64,000 nt of DNA from contig DJVB01000058.1 in assembly GCA_002440745.1 (NCBI GenBank), positions 59,431-123,430 of the forward strand, written 5' to 3'. Made by a program: the position numbers and the translations under genes. The notes under the pieces were generated by a model. It was given only the letters and a program-made list of their open reading frames with translations, had not been told where the DNA came from and did not search any database. Positions 17,882 through 26,514 of the stretch are shown here, one piece after another. The DNA is from Bacteroidales bacterium UBA6267. Its GTDB lineage: Bacteria > Bacteroidota > Bacteroidia > Bacteroidales > UBA1556. Position 1 is the first letter of the stretch. Each line of letters opens with the position of its first letter.

Positions 17882-20174
17882 TCATAATCTCAAACTCATT
17901 GGTCTGCGTTTTAATATTCACCTTAACTTGATGATTGCCAATTTCCTTCTCATTAATTAGAAAGTAAACCTTTACTGCTTCGTTTGGCTTGATGACAAAG
18001 GACCGCGGTTGAAATTGTATGGATGAGGAATTAGCTGAAATCGCACTAATTTTAACTTCAACTTTATTATTATTTGAAAGAGTAATTATTCCTTTGATTG
18101 GTTCGTTTTTCCTTATTATTTGATTTTGAGTGAATTGGCTACTAACAGCTATATTCTTTAACAATTCCTCCGAAAAAGCATCTTGATCATTGCGGTACAA
18201 CGTAATTCGGATTCTTCTCTCTAATGCTGCAGCTTTGCTATAAACAGAATTTCGTTTGTCGTTGGGGTTTGAACTTACATAAGCCGCTGCTGTTTTATCG
18301 CCCATCGGGTTTTTAAGTACAGTCATTTTGCGATTTAAGGAATCGGTTCCATCCAAAAAGGGCTTAAAATAGCCATTATCCGTTGAATATAAAAAGTTTA
18401 TCAAACTATTAATTCGCCTATTGCTTAAGTGATAATTATATTCTTCTGAATTTAAAGGACTTGCATAACCTTCCACAACTAATGAAACGGATTTGCCATT
18501 TTCTAATTCTGATTTGAGCAAATTGGTTAGAAGCTCAAGTTTTTCAAAGCCACTTTGTATGCCCGAATCAAAAAACATTTCAATCGAGTCCATTGCTGCT
18601 TGCCTTTGCTCTCCTTCCAAACCTTTCGAATACTCTCGTTTATAAGTGTTTAACTCGTTCATATATTCTGCAAGCAAATCTTTATAATTTGTGTTTGTTG
18701 TGTCGGCAATAGATTTAGGATCCGGTATATCGTTGTCGAAATAGAGTGAAATTGGAAGCAATTTTTTGATTTTTACAGGAATTGAATCTATTGCAATTTC
18801 GATTTTTTGCGGAATGCTATCAGTCTCCGTAGGAACTTGTAATTCATTGGTAACTAAATAAATATCGCTGCAACAATAATCGGCATTTGGTCTGGTAAAT
18901 GAGCCGATTCGGTTACTGCTTAGGTAGGCGTCTTCTGAGTTCTTTATTGGTGAATAGTACAGGTCATTGCTCTGTGAGTTGACTGGTAACCCCATATTTT
19001 TGGGGGTAGTCCAAGATGCCAAGCCCCCTTCCGAAACGAAAATATCAAATCCGCCAAAACCCTGATGCCAGTCGGAGCTAAAATAAAGTAAGGGCTTGTC
19101 GGTGCGCAATGCCGGAGTTAGTTCGTTGCCTTGGGTGTTTATCCGATCGCCGAGATTTGTTGGCTTTTGCCATTTTTCGTTGCTTAAAATACTGTACCAC
19201 AAGTCCATGCCTCCAAAACCACCAGGCATATCTGATGCAAAAAATAGAATACTAATACTGTCTAAATCCAGTAGAAAAGGATGAGTTGAAGAGTATCCGT
19301 CAGGGTTTATAAACTCAGGCAATCGTTCTGGCTTCGACCACTTTCCATTTTTTCTTTCCGACATATAGATTATACAACGACCAACTTTTCCATAATCGTC
19401 TTCGCAACGTGTAAAAATGGCTTTATCATAATGGCGATTAAATGTGATGTTGGCAGTAAACCATTTATGATGATTGATTCTGGCGTCAAAATTCACAGGT
19501 GTGTTCCACCCATTAGTTTGTGCTTGGGCTATTTGAATTTCGGCCAAATATGTTTGGTCAAAGATGGATGCAAAACTATCTGCAAAAAATGTTTTAAAAG
19601 TGCTGAAAACTAATTTATTGCCGGGGTAATTAACCGGATTAAACTCTGAGTCCACGCTGTTAATGGGCTTTGGCAACTGATAAATGGAGCTCTTTATGGA
19701 GTCGTTCAGATGGTCAAGTGCAAATCTAGCGGAATTTAATTGTTGTGTGATCTTTACTTGTAACTGTTTCAATTCCATGATTGTATCCGTTAACTGCATT
19801 GCTCTGTCGAACCAATAATATGCATTTGAGTAATTACCGATATTTTGATAAGCTAAACCTAAATTATAAACTGCTAAGGGAAACTGAGTTAATTTTGAAT
19901 GACGAATGGTTGAATGGAGTAGGGGAATTGCTGAATTATAATGATTTGCGTTAAGAAACAATAGCGCACAATTATAAGCTGCTCTTGAGTTCGTCGAATC
20001 TATCATTAATATCTTTTGGTAAATTGCTATAGCCTCTTCCGTATTACCAAGTTCTTCGTTAGTGCTTGCTTCTGAAAGAAGAAGGTGTAAGTTCGATTGG
20101 CTAAAAGTCTTATGTAAACTGCTGCCAATCAGTAAAATAATGATAATAATGATCCTTCTTAAAATATTGGGCAT
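17850..20174 (-). CDS. TPR / PD40 / OmpA-domain envelope protein (PorE-like)
   Basis: A 774-residue exported protein with signal peptide (cleavage near TFSQ). TPR helices occupy about residues 30-150 (GNTEEAIAIYQKIL, AYYWFDRAMQL). A WD40/PD40 beta-propeller covers about 190-440 with repeated FASDMPGG and FSSDWHQGFGGFDI blades. An OmpA peptidoglycan-binding domain at about 560-650 has LVVEGYASPLNSEEYNYHLSNRR. The last about 100 residues resemble an Ig-like domain. This architecture resembles PorE of the type IX secretion apparatus, but paralogues are common, so T9SS core membership is not proven. Third gene of the operon; its start overlaps the SprF-like gene by 16 bases. Confidence 0.85.
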   Translation of the reverse strand: MPNILRRIIIIIILLIGSSLHKTFSQSNLHLLLSEASTNEELGNTEEAIAIYQKILMIDSTNSRAAYNCALLFLNANHYNSAIPLLHSTIRHSKLTQFPLAVYNLGLAYQNIGNYSNAYYWFDRAMQLTDTIMELKQLQVKITQQLNSARFALDHLNDSIKSSIYQLPKPINSVDSEFNPVNYPGNKLVFSTFKTFFADSFASIFDQTYLAEIQIAQAQTNGWNTPVNFDARINHHKWFTANITFNRHYDKAIFTRCEDDYGKVGRCIIYMSERKNGKWSKPERLPEFINPDGYSSTHPFLLDLDSISILFFASDMPGGFGGMDLWYSILSNEKWQKPTNLGDRINTQGNELTPALRTDKPLLYFSSDWHQGFGGFDIFVSEGGLASWTTPKNMGLPVNSQSNDLYYSPIKNSEDAYLSSNRIGSFTRPNADYCCSDIYLVTNELQVPTETDSIPQKIEIAIDSIPVKIKKLLPISLYFDNDIPDPKSIADTTNTNYKDLLAEYMNELNTYKREYSKGLEGEQRQAAMDSIEMFFDSGIQSGFEKLELLTNLLKSELENGKSVSLVVEGYASPLNSEEYNYHLSNRRINSLINFLYSTDNGYFKPFLDGTDSLNRKMTVLKNPMGDKTAAAYVSSNPNDKRNSVYSKAAALERRIRITLYRNDQDAFSEELLKNIAVSSQFTQNQIIRKNEPIKGIITLSNNNKVEVKISAISANSSSIQFQPRSFVIKPNEAVKVYFLINEKEIGNHQVKVNIKTQTNEFEIMTIHFSVMEEG

Positions 20175-21184
20175 GGCAGGTCTTTAGGTTTAGGATGTCT
20201 AACGGTAGGCATTTGCCAGTTTAGGTTTAGCTCAAAGCCTCCAAGATATCGACTTGCTTTTCGTAATGTGCTGATATTAAAATCATAAGAAATTCCAAAT
20301 TGCCACTCTTTATACTGATATCCGGAATAGACAATCACAGCATCAAAGTTTCGATAAAATAAGCCGAAAAGAAAGGCAGAATAAGTGGAAGGTTTTTCGG
20401 AGCTAATGAATTTAAACCTGCTTCCAAAGATTATTTCGGTATAAGTTCCCTGTCGTTGTATAAGAATTGCGGGGAGCAAACGATATGGTTTTGAGAAACT
20501 TATCTCGCTTTCGATATGCCAGATTGCTTTTATTGGCAACCGGACTGTTTTGTCGTTCATAAGGCTTTGATAAGGCCTGTTAAGATGCCAGGCGGATAAT
20601 CCTGTTTGCAAAGTAATGTCATAATTAATATTCGTAAACCAATTTACTCCTGCAGAAACATCATAATATTGGTAGTTATCAATGGCAAAAATCTCGGATG
20701 AGCTGCTGCCTGGATTAAATTTTACGCCATCGTATTGGTCATCAAAATAGAGGCTGTAATAGTCAATGGATTTACCCGTATAGGAGACTTGGAGTCCAAA
20801 TCCAATTAGATTACGTGTGGAATAATCGCCAAGTGCTCTGACGTAATTCATTGAAAAACTGACAGATTGAGTTCCGAAATTGCTGTCGCCGGCTTTATCC
20901 GAAAATGCGGAAACTCCTATGCCAAACATGTCACCTTTTTGCTTCCGTTTTAAAAGTTGAGCGTCAATGGTTGCGGCGTAGGTTTTAAAAGGAACTGTTA
21001 CAGTAGCCCATTGGTTTCGATGATTGATATAAAATCTCATTCGTGCATTTGAAAATCCTGTAAGCGAAGGATTTAAATTATGTGGAGCGTTAAAAAACTG
21101 CGAAAAATGAATATCCTGCGACCGACCATCATGGAATACTGATGTTAGTATAATTATAAGAAGGATGATGAGTCTGTAATTCAT
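20159..21184 (-). CDS. PorP/SprF family outer-membrane protein
   Basis: A 341-residue protein with signal peptide ending in DGRSQ, then the family hallmark DIHFSQFFNAPHNLNPSLTGF, followed by amphipathic beta strands for an outer-membrane barrel (ISYDFNISTL, FELNLNWQ). SprF-type proteins are needed to export or attach their neighbouring T9SS type B substrates, as with SprB-SprF of Flavobacterium johnsoniae. Here it directly abuts the large type B protein upstream, so it is very likely its dedicated partner. Co-transcribed with the genes on both sides. Confidence 0.92.
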   Translation of the reverse strand: MNYRLIILLIIILTSVFHDGRSQDIHFSQFFNAPHNLNPSLTGFSNARMRFYINHRNQWATVTVPFKTYAATIDAQLLKRKQKGDMFGIGVSAFSDKAGDSNFGTQSVSFSMNYVRALGDYSTRNLIGFGLQVSYTGKSIDYYSLYFDDQYDGVKFNPGSSSSEIFAIDNYQYYDVSAGVNWFTNINYDITLQTGLSAWHLNRPYQSLMNDKTVRLPIKAIWHIESEISFSKPYRLLPAILIQRQGTYTEIIFGSRFKFISSEKPSTYSAFLFGLFYRNFDAVIVYSGYQYKEWQFGISYDFNISTLRKASRYLGGFELNLNWQMPTVRHPKPKDLPCPIF

Positions 21185-24100
21185 TTATCTGATGAGAGTT
21201 ATATTTCCTTTTTTTACAAATATCTGTCGATTATAACAAGTTAAACTCAAGTAATAGTCAAAAACCCCCGGTTCTAAAACTCGTCCTTTATAGGTTCCGT
21301 CCCAACCATTATTTACGTCTGAAGACTGAAAAACAAGTTCACCCCACCGATTAAAAATTTTAAAGTCCATGCTATATCCAACAGATGATCTCACATAAAG
21401 AATGTCATTTTTGCCGTCCCCATTTGGGGTGAAAGCATTCGGAACATAAATATAGGGCTCTTCGCAAATTACATCAATTACAAATATAAACACGGTGTCA
21501 GTCCATTCACACCCCCAAATATCTCTAACTGTAATATAGTAAGTGGTTGAAACAGTGGGAGAAGCAATCGGGTTGGGGATAGTAGCATTACTTAAACCTA
21601 TGGTTGGTGTCCACGTATAGGTATAATTGTTTCCAAAATTAGTGGAAGTAATTTGTGTTGACTGACCTTCATAAATGGTGTCATTGGCAACTTGAGCGTT
21701 AATGATTATGTAAATGCTTGAATCAATAAGAGTTATAGTGTCGAAAGTTTTGCACAGATTGTTGTCCGTTATCGTAACGGAATAGGTTCCATCGCATAAA
21801 TTTAGGGCAGGGTTGGTAGTTTGAGTCGAAGCATCATTCCACTGCCATTGGTAGGGTGGAGTCCCGCCGATTGGATTGCCCCAAGCTTTTCCAATGCATG
21901 TATTTGCACAGGGAATATTCAATTGTGCTTTTGTTGAAGTCAACAGTGGCGGTTCAGGCAATTGGACAGTTGTGATTGCAAAACAGCCATCTTGATCCGT
22001 AACGGTAACGGTATAGTTTCCGGTTTTTAGTTGATTTATGGTTGCGGTAGTTTGCCCTGAACTCCAATTAAAGTTGTAGGGCCCAATCCCGCCATTTGGG
22101 TTTATTGCAATACTGCCATTACTGTCTCCAAAACATTTCGGGGGTTCTAAGATATTGTTATTTAATACTATTCTTGGTTCAACCTTGATGGAATCTATAT
22201 CATAACAGTTGAGGCTATTATGCGATACTTTTACATAAAATATTGTCGGACCGTTAATTGTGGTAGTCAGCAAACTGTCGGAAAGATTTGTGTTAAGAGT
22301 GTCGGTAAAATATGGATTTGAGGACCATTGGTAATTAAGTCCAGTATAATTTGTTTTGGCTGTGAGAGTTATATTGCTGAAACAAAGAGTGGTATCATTG
22401 CCTGCATCGGCTGAGATATCATAAACTTTTACTCTTTGAACTAAGGTGTCGGTGCAAATTCCGTTGGAGAATAATAAAGTGTAATAGGTTGAATTTGCGG
22501 GATTTGCAAAAGGATTGCTGATTGTGAAGTTTGAAAGCGAACTGCCATTATTCCATAAATATGTTGCGCTTGGGTCCGTTACAGGAGTTAGACCAATTTG
22601 AACTATATCACCTTTGCAAATTGCTTTTTCTTGCAATGTGTCGCGATGCCCCTCAATTACTGCTACTTGTTTTATAATGGTGTCTGCCAAATTGCAACTT
22701 GCTGTATCCGAAATGATTAAGGTTACATTATAGATTCCTCCATGATTATAAGTTATCGAAGGATTGCAGTTTGATGATGTTATTCCATTCCCAAAATCCC
22801 AGAAACATTGAGCATTGGTAGTTGTAATATAAGAGGTGTTGGTGAAGTTTATGGTGTAAGGAGCGCAACCGATATTAGGTGTTGCAAAATCTGCAATAAC
22901 TACAGGTAAAGAAAAACTAAATTTTATAACTGCATTATTGCAATTGGAGCTGTTATTCAAAGGACTATAACAGCCTGGAGTGGTTGGGAAATCGTCGAAA
23001 CCGCCACCGCAGCCTGCACAAACAGATTGATAAAGTTTACCGGTCTTGTCAAATCTTGATGTGCCTCCGTCAACATGCTCGGCGGAAATTGCACCTCCAT
23101 AAAAAGTGGCATAATCAATTGCGCTTGCATCGTCTTTTAGAGTGAGAAAATAGTAGTCGCTACCATCTGTTGTGGTTTGAAAAGCTCCCGGAGTTACCGG
23201 CAGTCCGGCTGTTGTTCCGAAATAATTTACATCTCCACCCCATGCCGACATGTAAATACGATTGCATAAGTCAACCATAAATGCAGATGGGGAAACATCA
23301 ACAACCGAGTCAGGTGAAATTGTGCCCCAAGTTGTACTCCAAACCATTGAAGCTAAATTCGGTGTTAACTTGCTTACAAATTGGCCACCTTCTGAGGTGC
23401 TCCACAAGGCATTATATTTTAACGATCCGGATAAATCTGCCGATTGTCCATAAAGATACACGTTGTCTTTTCGGTCGGTGTCAACAAAAAATGATTGATC
23501 GTATTTGTTTGAACCAAAATAACTTAAGGATTTAATTTGCGTTCCGTTTTTTGAAATAATTCCAACAAAACCGTCCGCAATTCCTCCTTTGTAGTTTGGA
23601 AATAAAACTCCATTGGTGGTTGGTAAGTTTGCGGATCGAGTGCCCCCAGTTATGACAATATCATCATTTTGTGTTAAAGAAATGGAATATAAAGCATCAG
23701 CGGCGTTTCCTCCCATATAGGAACACCATATTATATTGCTTAACTGGTTATCGAATTTTACTATGACACCGTCTTGATTACCACCATAAACCGATTGAAA
23801 TGAGTTGGATGTAGTTGGCAGATTAAGAGATTTTGTGCTCGAAACTACATAAATATTTTGTTGGTGATCGGTTAAAATTTCCCCTCTTATTTTATCTGCA
23901 TAATTGAAATTCAGTACATTGTCGGAGTTCATGCCATCATTCCCACTTCCTCCGAAATAGGTTGAGCTTAACAGTTGAGTGCCATCGGAGCTTAACCTTG
24001 AGATTGCTAAATCTGCTCCATTGGAAAAGGTAATATAATTAGTTAAAACATCCGTTGTCCCACCACTAAAAATTGTATCGTAACCACCGGTGCTCATCGG

Positions 24101-25171
24101 AAAATTGCTTGACCCCGTGGTGCTTAGAATTAGCAACTCGTTTGCAGTGTTGACAATCAGACTGCTTGGTATTTCTGACGCACTGCCTCCGAGATAGGTT
24201 GAGTAAATTAGCTGTGAATTTGTCGTGTTAAATTTTGTGATACTGATGTCGCTTATGCCTCCATTAAAAATTGTGTCGTAGGCGCCAACCGTTGTAGGAT
24301 AGTAACTTGATGAAAAAACTGCACCGCCTCCGAAAATATTTCCATAATTATCATAAGTGGCTGTATAGCCCCAATTATCAGCTACAGATCCTGTATATGA
24401 AGCATATACAAGAACAGGATCAATGATTAATTCTTTAGTTTTATCGTAATTCCCTAACTTGAACCGCACTTTATTGTTCTTTACCTCAAAGGAGCATTCA
24501 ATACTATTTTCATTACCATTTTCATCCCATTGATAGGAGTATGGTCTCATTTCAACAATTTTTCCCGCATTGGTTTTTAGCACAAGATTGCCATTCAACA
24601 AGGTTACTTTATCTATGCCTTCATAATGCAATTCAATATCTTTATGATTGCCTCCTTGTTTTACGATAAAATCCCATTTTAAAAATCCATCAGTGCTATA
24701 TATCTTAAAATCAATATTTTGATAGATGTTGTGATACATAACTAAGGAATATTTCGGAACCTTGGATGCCCATTTTGACTTGTCATTTCCTATGAAATAA
24801 TTATTGTAATCCGGCCTAAGCCCAAATCCTTCAATTTTAACCTCTGGATTTCCATTCTCGAAATTAATTTTATAGCGATGCCCTCTGATGTTATTTGGTG
24901 GCTTAATCCCCTTAGAGGCGTTTTTTCCAAACTTGGACTTGTATTCCGCTATTTTCAAAATATCTTCCGAATTCTGAATATCAAAAGTCAGGCTTGTTTT
25001 TCCAACCCATAGACTTCCGTTGGACAAACGGGCAAAATAGCTTACCTGCTCATGCCATTGCCCTTTATTTTCAACAAATTCCGGATTCGTAAACGTGAGA
25101 GTGTCGCGATTATGTGCTGTTGCGTTGATAAAAGAAAGCAGAATCAATATGATTTTGAGTGCTTGTTTCAC
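21185..25171 (-). CDS. Large T9SS-secreted SBBP/PKD/SprB-repeat protein with type B sorting domain
   Basis: A 1328-residue secreted surface protein. After a signal peptide (about 1-19) an N-terminal domain begins ENKGQWHEQVSYFAR (DUF7948-like). SBBP beta-propeller repeats follow at about 255-750 (STYLGGSASE, STYFGGSGNDG, CSYMGGNAADA). A PKD domain begins near 760 (CFWDFGNGITSSNCNPSITY), with more Ig-like modules after it. SprB-type repeats at about 1010-1160 include CFGDSNGSIAINPNGG. The gliding-motility-associated type B sorting domain starts near residue 1240 (YVPNAFTPNGDGKNDILYVR). The start is a GTG at 25171; no earlier in-frame ATG fits the signal peptide. Likely an adhesin or matrix protein exported by T9SS together with the adjacent SprF-like protein. 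Confidence 0.92.
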   Translation of the reverse strand: MKQALKIILILLSFINATAHNRDTLTFTNPEFVENKGQWHEQVSYFARLSNGSLWVGKTSLTFDIQNSEDILKIAEYKSKFGKNASKGIKPPNNIRGHRYKINFENGNPEVKIEGFGLRPDYNNYFIGNDKSKWASKVPKYSLVMYHNIYQNIDFKIYSTDGFLKWDFIVKQGGNHKDIELHYEGIDKVTLLNGNLVLKTNAGKIVEMRPYSYQWDENGNENSIECSFEVKNNKVRFKLGNYDKTKELIIDPVLVYASYTGSVADNWGYTATYDNYGNIFGGGAVFSSSYYPTTVGAYDTIFNGGISDISITKFNTTNSQLIYSTYLGGSASEIPSSLIVNTANELLILSTTGSSNFPMSTGGYDTIFSGGTTDVLTNYITFSNGADLAISRLSSDGTQLLSSTYFGGSGNDGMNSDNVLNFNYADKIRGEILTDHQQNIYVVSSTKSLNLPTTSNSFQSVYGGNQDGVIVKFDNQLSNIIWCSYMGGNAADALYSISLTQNDDIVITGGTRSANLPTTNGVLFPNYKGGIADGFVGIISKNGTQIKSLSYFGSNKYDQSFFVDTDRKDNVYLYGQSADLSGSLKYNALWSTSEGGQFVSKLTPNLASMVWSTTWGTISPDSVVDVSPSAFMVDLCNRIYMSAWGGDVNYFGTTAGLPVTPGAFQTTTDGSDYYFLTLKDDASAIDYATFYGGAISAEHVDGGTSRFDKTGKLYQSVCAGCGGGFDDFPTTPGCYSPLNNSSNCNNAVIKFSFSLPVVIADFATPNIGCAPYTINFTNTSYITTTNAQCFWDFGNGITSSNCNPSITYNHGGIYNVTLIISDTASCNLADTIIKQVAVIEGHRDTLQEKAICKGDIVQIGLTPVTDPSATYLWNNGSSLSNFTISNPFANPANSTYYTLLFSNGICTDTLVQRVKVYDISADAGNDTTLCFSNITLTAKTNYTGLNYQWSSNPYFTDTLNTNLSDSLLTTTINGPTIFYVKVSHNSLNCYDIDSIKVEPRIVLNNNILEPPKCFGDSNGSIAINPNGGIGPYNFNWSSGQTTATINQLKTGNYTVTVTDQDGCFAITTVQLPEPPLLTSTKAQLNIPCANTCIGKAWGNPIGGTPPYQWQWNDASTQTTNPALNLCDGTYSVTITDNNLCKTFDTITLIDSSIYIIINAQVANDTIYEGQSTQITSTNFGNNYTYTWTPTIGLSNATIPNPIASPTVSTTYYITVRDIWGCEWTDTVFIFVIDVICEEPYIYVPNAFTPNGDGKNDILYVRSSVGYSMDFKIFNRWGELVFQSSDVNNGWDGTYKGRVLEPGVFDYYLSLTCYNRQIFVKKGNITLIR

Positions 25172-25461
25172 TTAAATAATGTCTAAAAAATTATTAGGTA
25201 AAATTATAAATATTAATAACGTATTGTATAGATAATTTTAAGACAATTTGCCACAGGTTTTAGTTGTCCTTTGACGTAAAATTTTAATAGATTGTGACTT
25301 CTGTTTTGTGCTTGATTATAAAATATTTTATTAATATTTACATTATTAATTTTACTGTATAATCCAATATTAAATAAATCAATACTTTATGTGTAGAAAT
25401 TGTTGTTTAAAAATGTGAATGTTATTTTTCTTGAAAAAATCCTTAAAACTTTGTTAAAAGG

Positions 25462-25492
25462 TTTGGAGATTAGAAAAAACCTTTTACTTTTG
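25462..25492 (+). promoter_or_regulatory. Strong rightward promoter in the intergenic region
   Basis: TTTG (25462-25465), 19-base spacer, TACTTTTG (25485-25492): a complete -33/-7 match. Nothing downstream codes for protein until 25901, and terminator-like hairpins intervene. Confidence 0.7.
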
Positions 25493-25497
25493 CAGCC

Positions 25498-25651
25498 GCT
25501 TTGAACGAGGTGTCTCACCTCAAAAAGTTCATAAATTCCTACCTAATGTTTGTTCTCATATAGTTTGTTTTGGTTACAACTTATGTGAAGCGTTGATTAT
25601 CCTACGTAATCAGCGTAATATATCAAATAATTCATTATTTGATACCTTTTT
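25498..25651 (+). ncRNA. Putative small structured RNA (unclassified)
   Basis: From the predicted start near 25498 the transcript folds into separate stems. The first is GAGGTG/CACCTC (25507-25512 with 25516-25521), enclosed by GAAC/GTTC (25503-25506 with 25527-25530). The second is CGTTGATTA with TAATCAGCG (25591-25599 with 25607-25615, one G-U). The third is a perfect 10-bp stem TATCAAATAA/TTATTTGATA (25621-25630 with 25635-25644), followed by five Ts at 25647-25651 as an intrinsic terminator. The longest open frames inside are only a few codons. It is not a tRNA, tmRNA, RNase P or SRP RNA by the signatures I know; a 6S-like or regulatory RNA is possible. The ends are predictions. Confidence 0.5.
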
Positions 25652-25672
25652 ATGTGTTTGTGTGGTTTTATT

Positions 25673-25700
25673 AGAATGCTCGGTGCCAGCCGGGCATTCT
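25673..25700 (+). terminator. GC-rich hairpin downstream of the putative RNA
   Basis: AGAATGCTCGG pairs with CCGGGCATTCT (11 pairs, one G-U) around a TGCCAG loop, standing out in AT-rich DNA. A T-run (CTTTTTG) follows about 11 bases later. It could be a second, read-through terminator or the 3' domain of a longer (about 215-nt) RNA. Confidence 0.5.
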
Positions 25701-25857
25701 TGCTTTATGCCTTTTTGTAATCAATTTTTCTTCATTCTTTATCTAATGTAAATGATAGAAAATCAAAGGTTTAAGTGGTTATTTGATTATTTTTATTTCT
25801 ATCGTTATTGATAGTCATATTAAAAAATATTTTTCCTTACCGTTAGGGAATGATTTA

Positions 25858-25865
25858 TAATTTTG
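25858..25865 (+). promoter_or_regulatory. -7 element for the WbqC-like gene
   Basis: TAATTTTG fits TAnnTTTG, 35 bases before the GTG start at 25901. The -33 region is not convincing. Confidence 0.4.
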
Positions 25866-25900
25866 CGCTGTTTTCAAACTTTAATTTACCTAAATAGATT

Positions 25901-26509
25901 GTGACAAAATATATTGTACCTATTGTATGTATTCCTAATATTCAGTTTTTAACTTTAATGGCTCAATCTGAGAATCTTCTGATTGAAATTTTTGAGTCAT
26001 TTCCGCGTCAAACTTATCGCAACCGCTTCGAAATTGCCGGACCAAATGGTATTCAAAAATTGGTGATTCCCTTACAAAAATATGCTAACCATACTTTTAC
26101 TAAAGACATTCGCATTAGTTATGATGAAAACTGGCAGCGAAAGCATTGGAGATCCATAATTACAGCATATAACTCTTCTCCATATTTTCTTTATTATCAG
26201 GATGATATAGAAAAACTATTTTTTCAAAAACATCATTTTCTTATGGATTTTAGTTTGAGTTTTATTAACTTCTTTTACAATCAACTCCATCTTCAACTGA
26301 ATTTTCAATTGAGTAATGCTTTTATAAAGGAGCAGTTTGATTTTGTCGATTGCCGTCAGATGTTTCATGGAAGAAATCAAGTTGACGAGAAGAGCTTTAG
26401 GCCTTATTATCAGGTTTTTGAAACAAAACTCGGCTTCATTCCAAATCTTTCTGCTTTGGATATTCTATTCAATTTAGGCCCTGAAATGTTCGTCATTCTG
26501 AAAAAGTAG
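25901..26509 (+). CDS. WbqC-like family protein
   Basis: A 202-residue cytoplasmic protein of the WbqC family. Segments typical of the family are PNIQFLTLMAQSENLLIEIF, FPRQTYRNRFEIAGPNG, KLVIPLQKYANHTFTKDI and WQRKHWRSIITAYNSSPYF. Family members occur in lipopolysaccharide/O-antigen regions and elsewhere; the reaction is not settled. Start is a GTG at 25901, 17 bases after the family-like N-terminus becomes possible; no ATG is suitably placed. It stands alone and converges with the SulP gene five bases downstream. No polysaccharide genes are nearby. Confidence 0.85.
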   Translation: MTKYIVPIVCIPNIQFLTLMAQSENLLIEIFESFPRQTYRNRFEIAGPNGIQKLVIPLQKYANHTFTKDIRISYDENWQRKHWRSIITAYNSSPYFLYYQDDIEKLFFQKHHFLMDFSLSFINFFYNQLHLQLNFQLSNAFIKEQFDFVDCRQMFHGRNQVDEKSFRPYYQVFETKLGFIPNLSALDILFNLGPEMFVILKK

Positions 26510-26514
26510 CTAAC

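Larger units (their letters stand above)
25172..25900. other. 729-base intergenic region, very AT-rich
   Basis: The longest gene-free stretch. 25172-25450 is AT-rich with no element I can name; the promoter of the type B operon should be here but no TAnnTTTG is found in that orientation. 25462-25700 holds a strong rightward promoter and several hairpins (listed separately). 25740-25857 contains only weak hairpins (ATCAAA/TTTGAT at 25762-25787; CTATC/GATAG near 25800). Confidence 0.6.

Noticed and set aside
25679..25690. Minus-strand GGCACCGAG resembling the end of a Cas9 tracrRNA
   Set aside because: Coincidental short match that forms part of a local hairpin; no cas genes or repeats are in the window.
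25498..25720. tRNA, tmRNA, RNase P RNA or SRP RNA in the intergenic region
   Set aside because: None of the conserved loops or terminal helices of these RNAs is present; left as unclassified.
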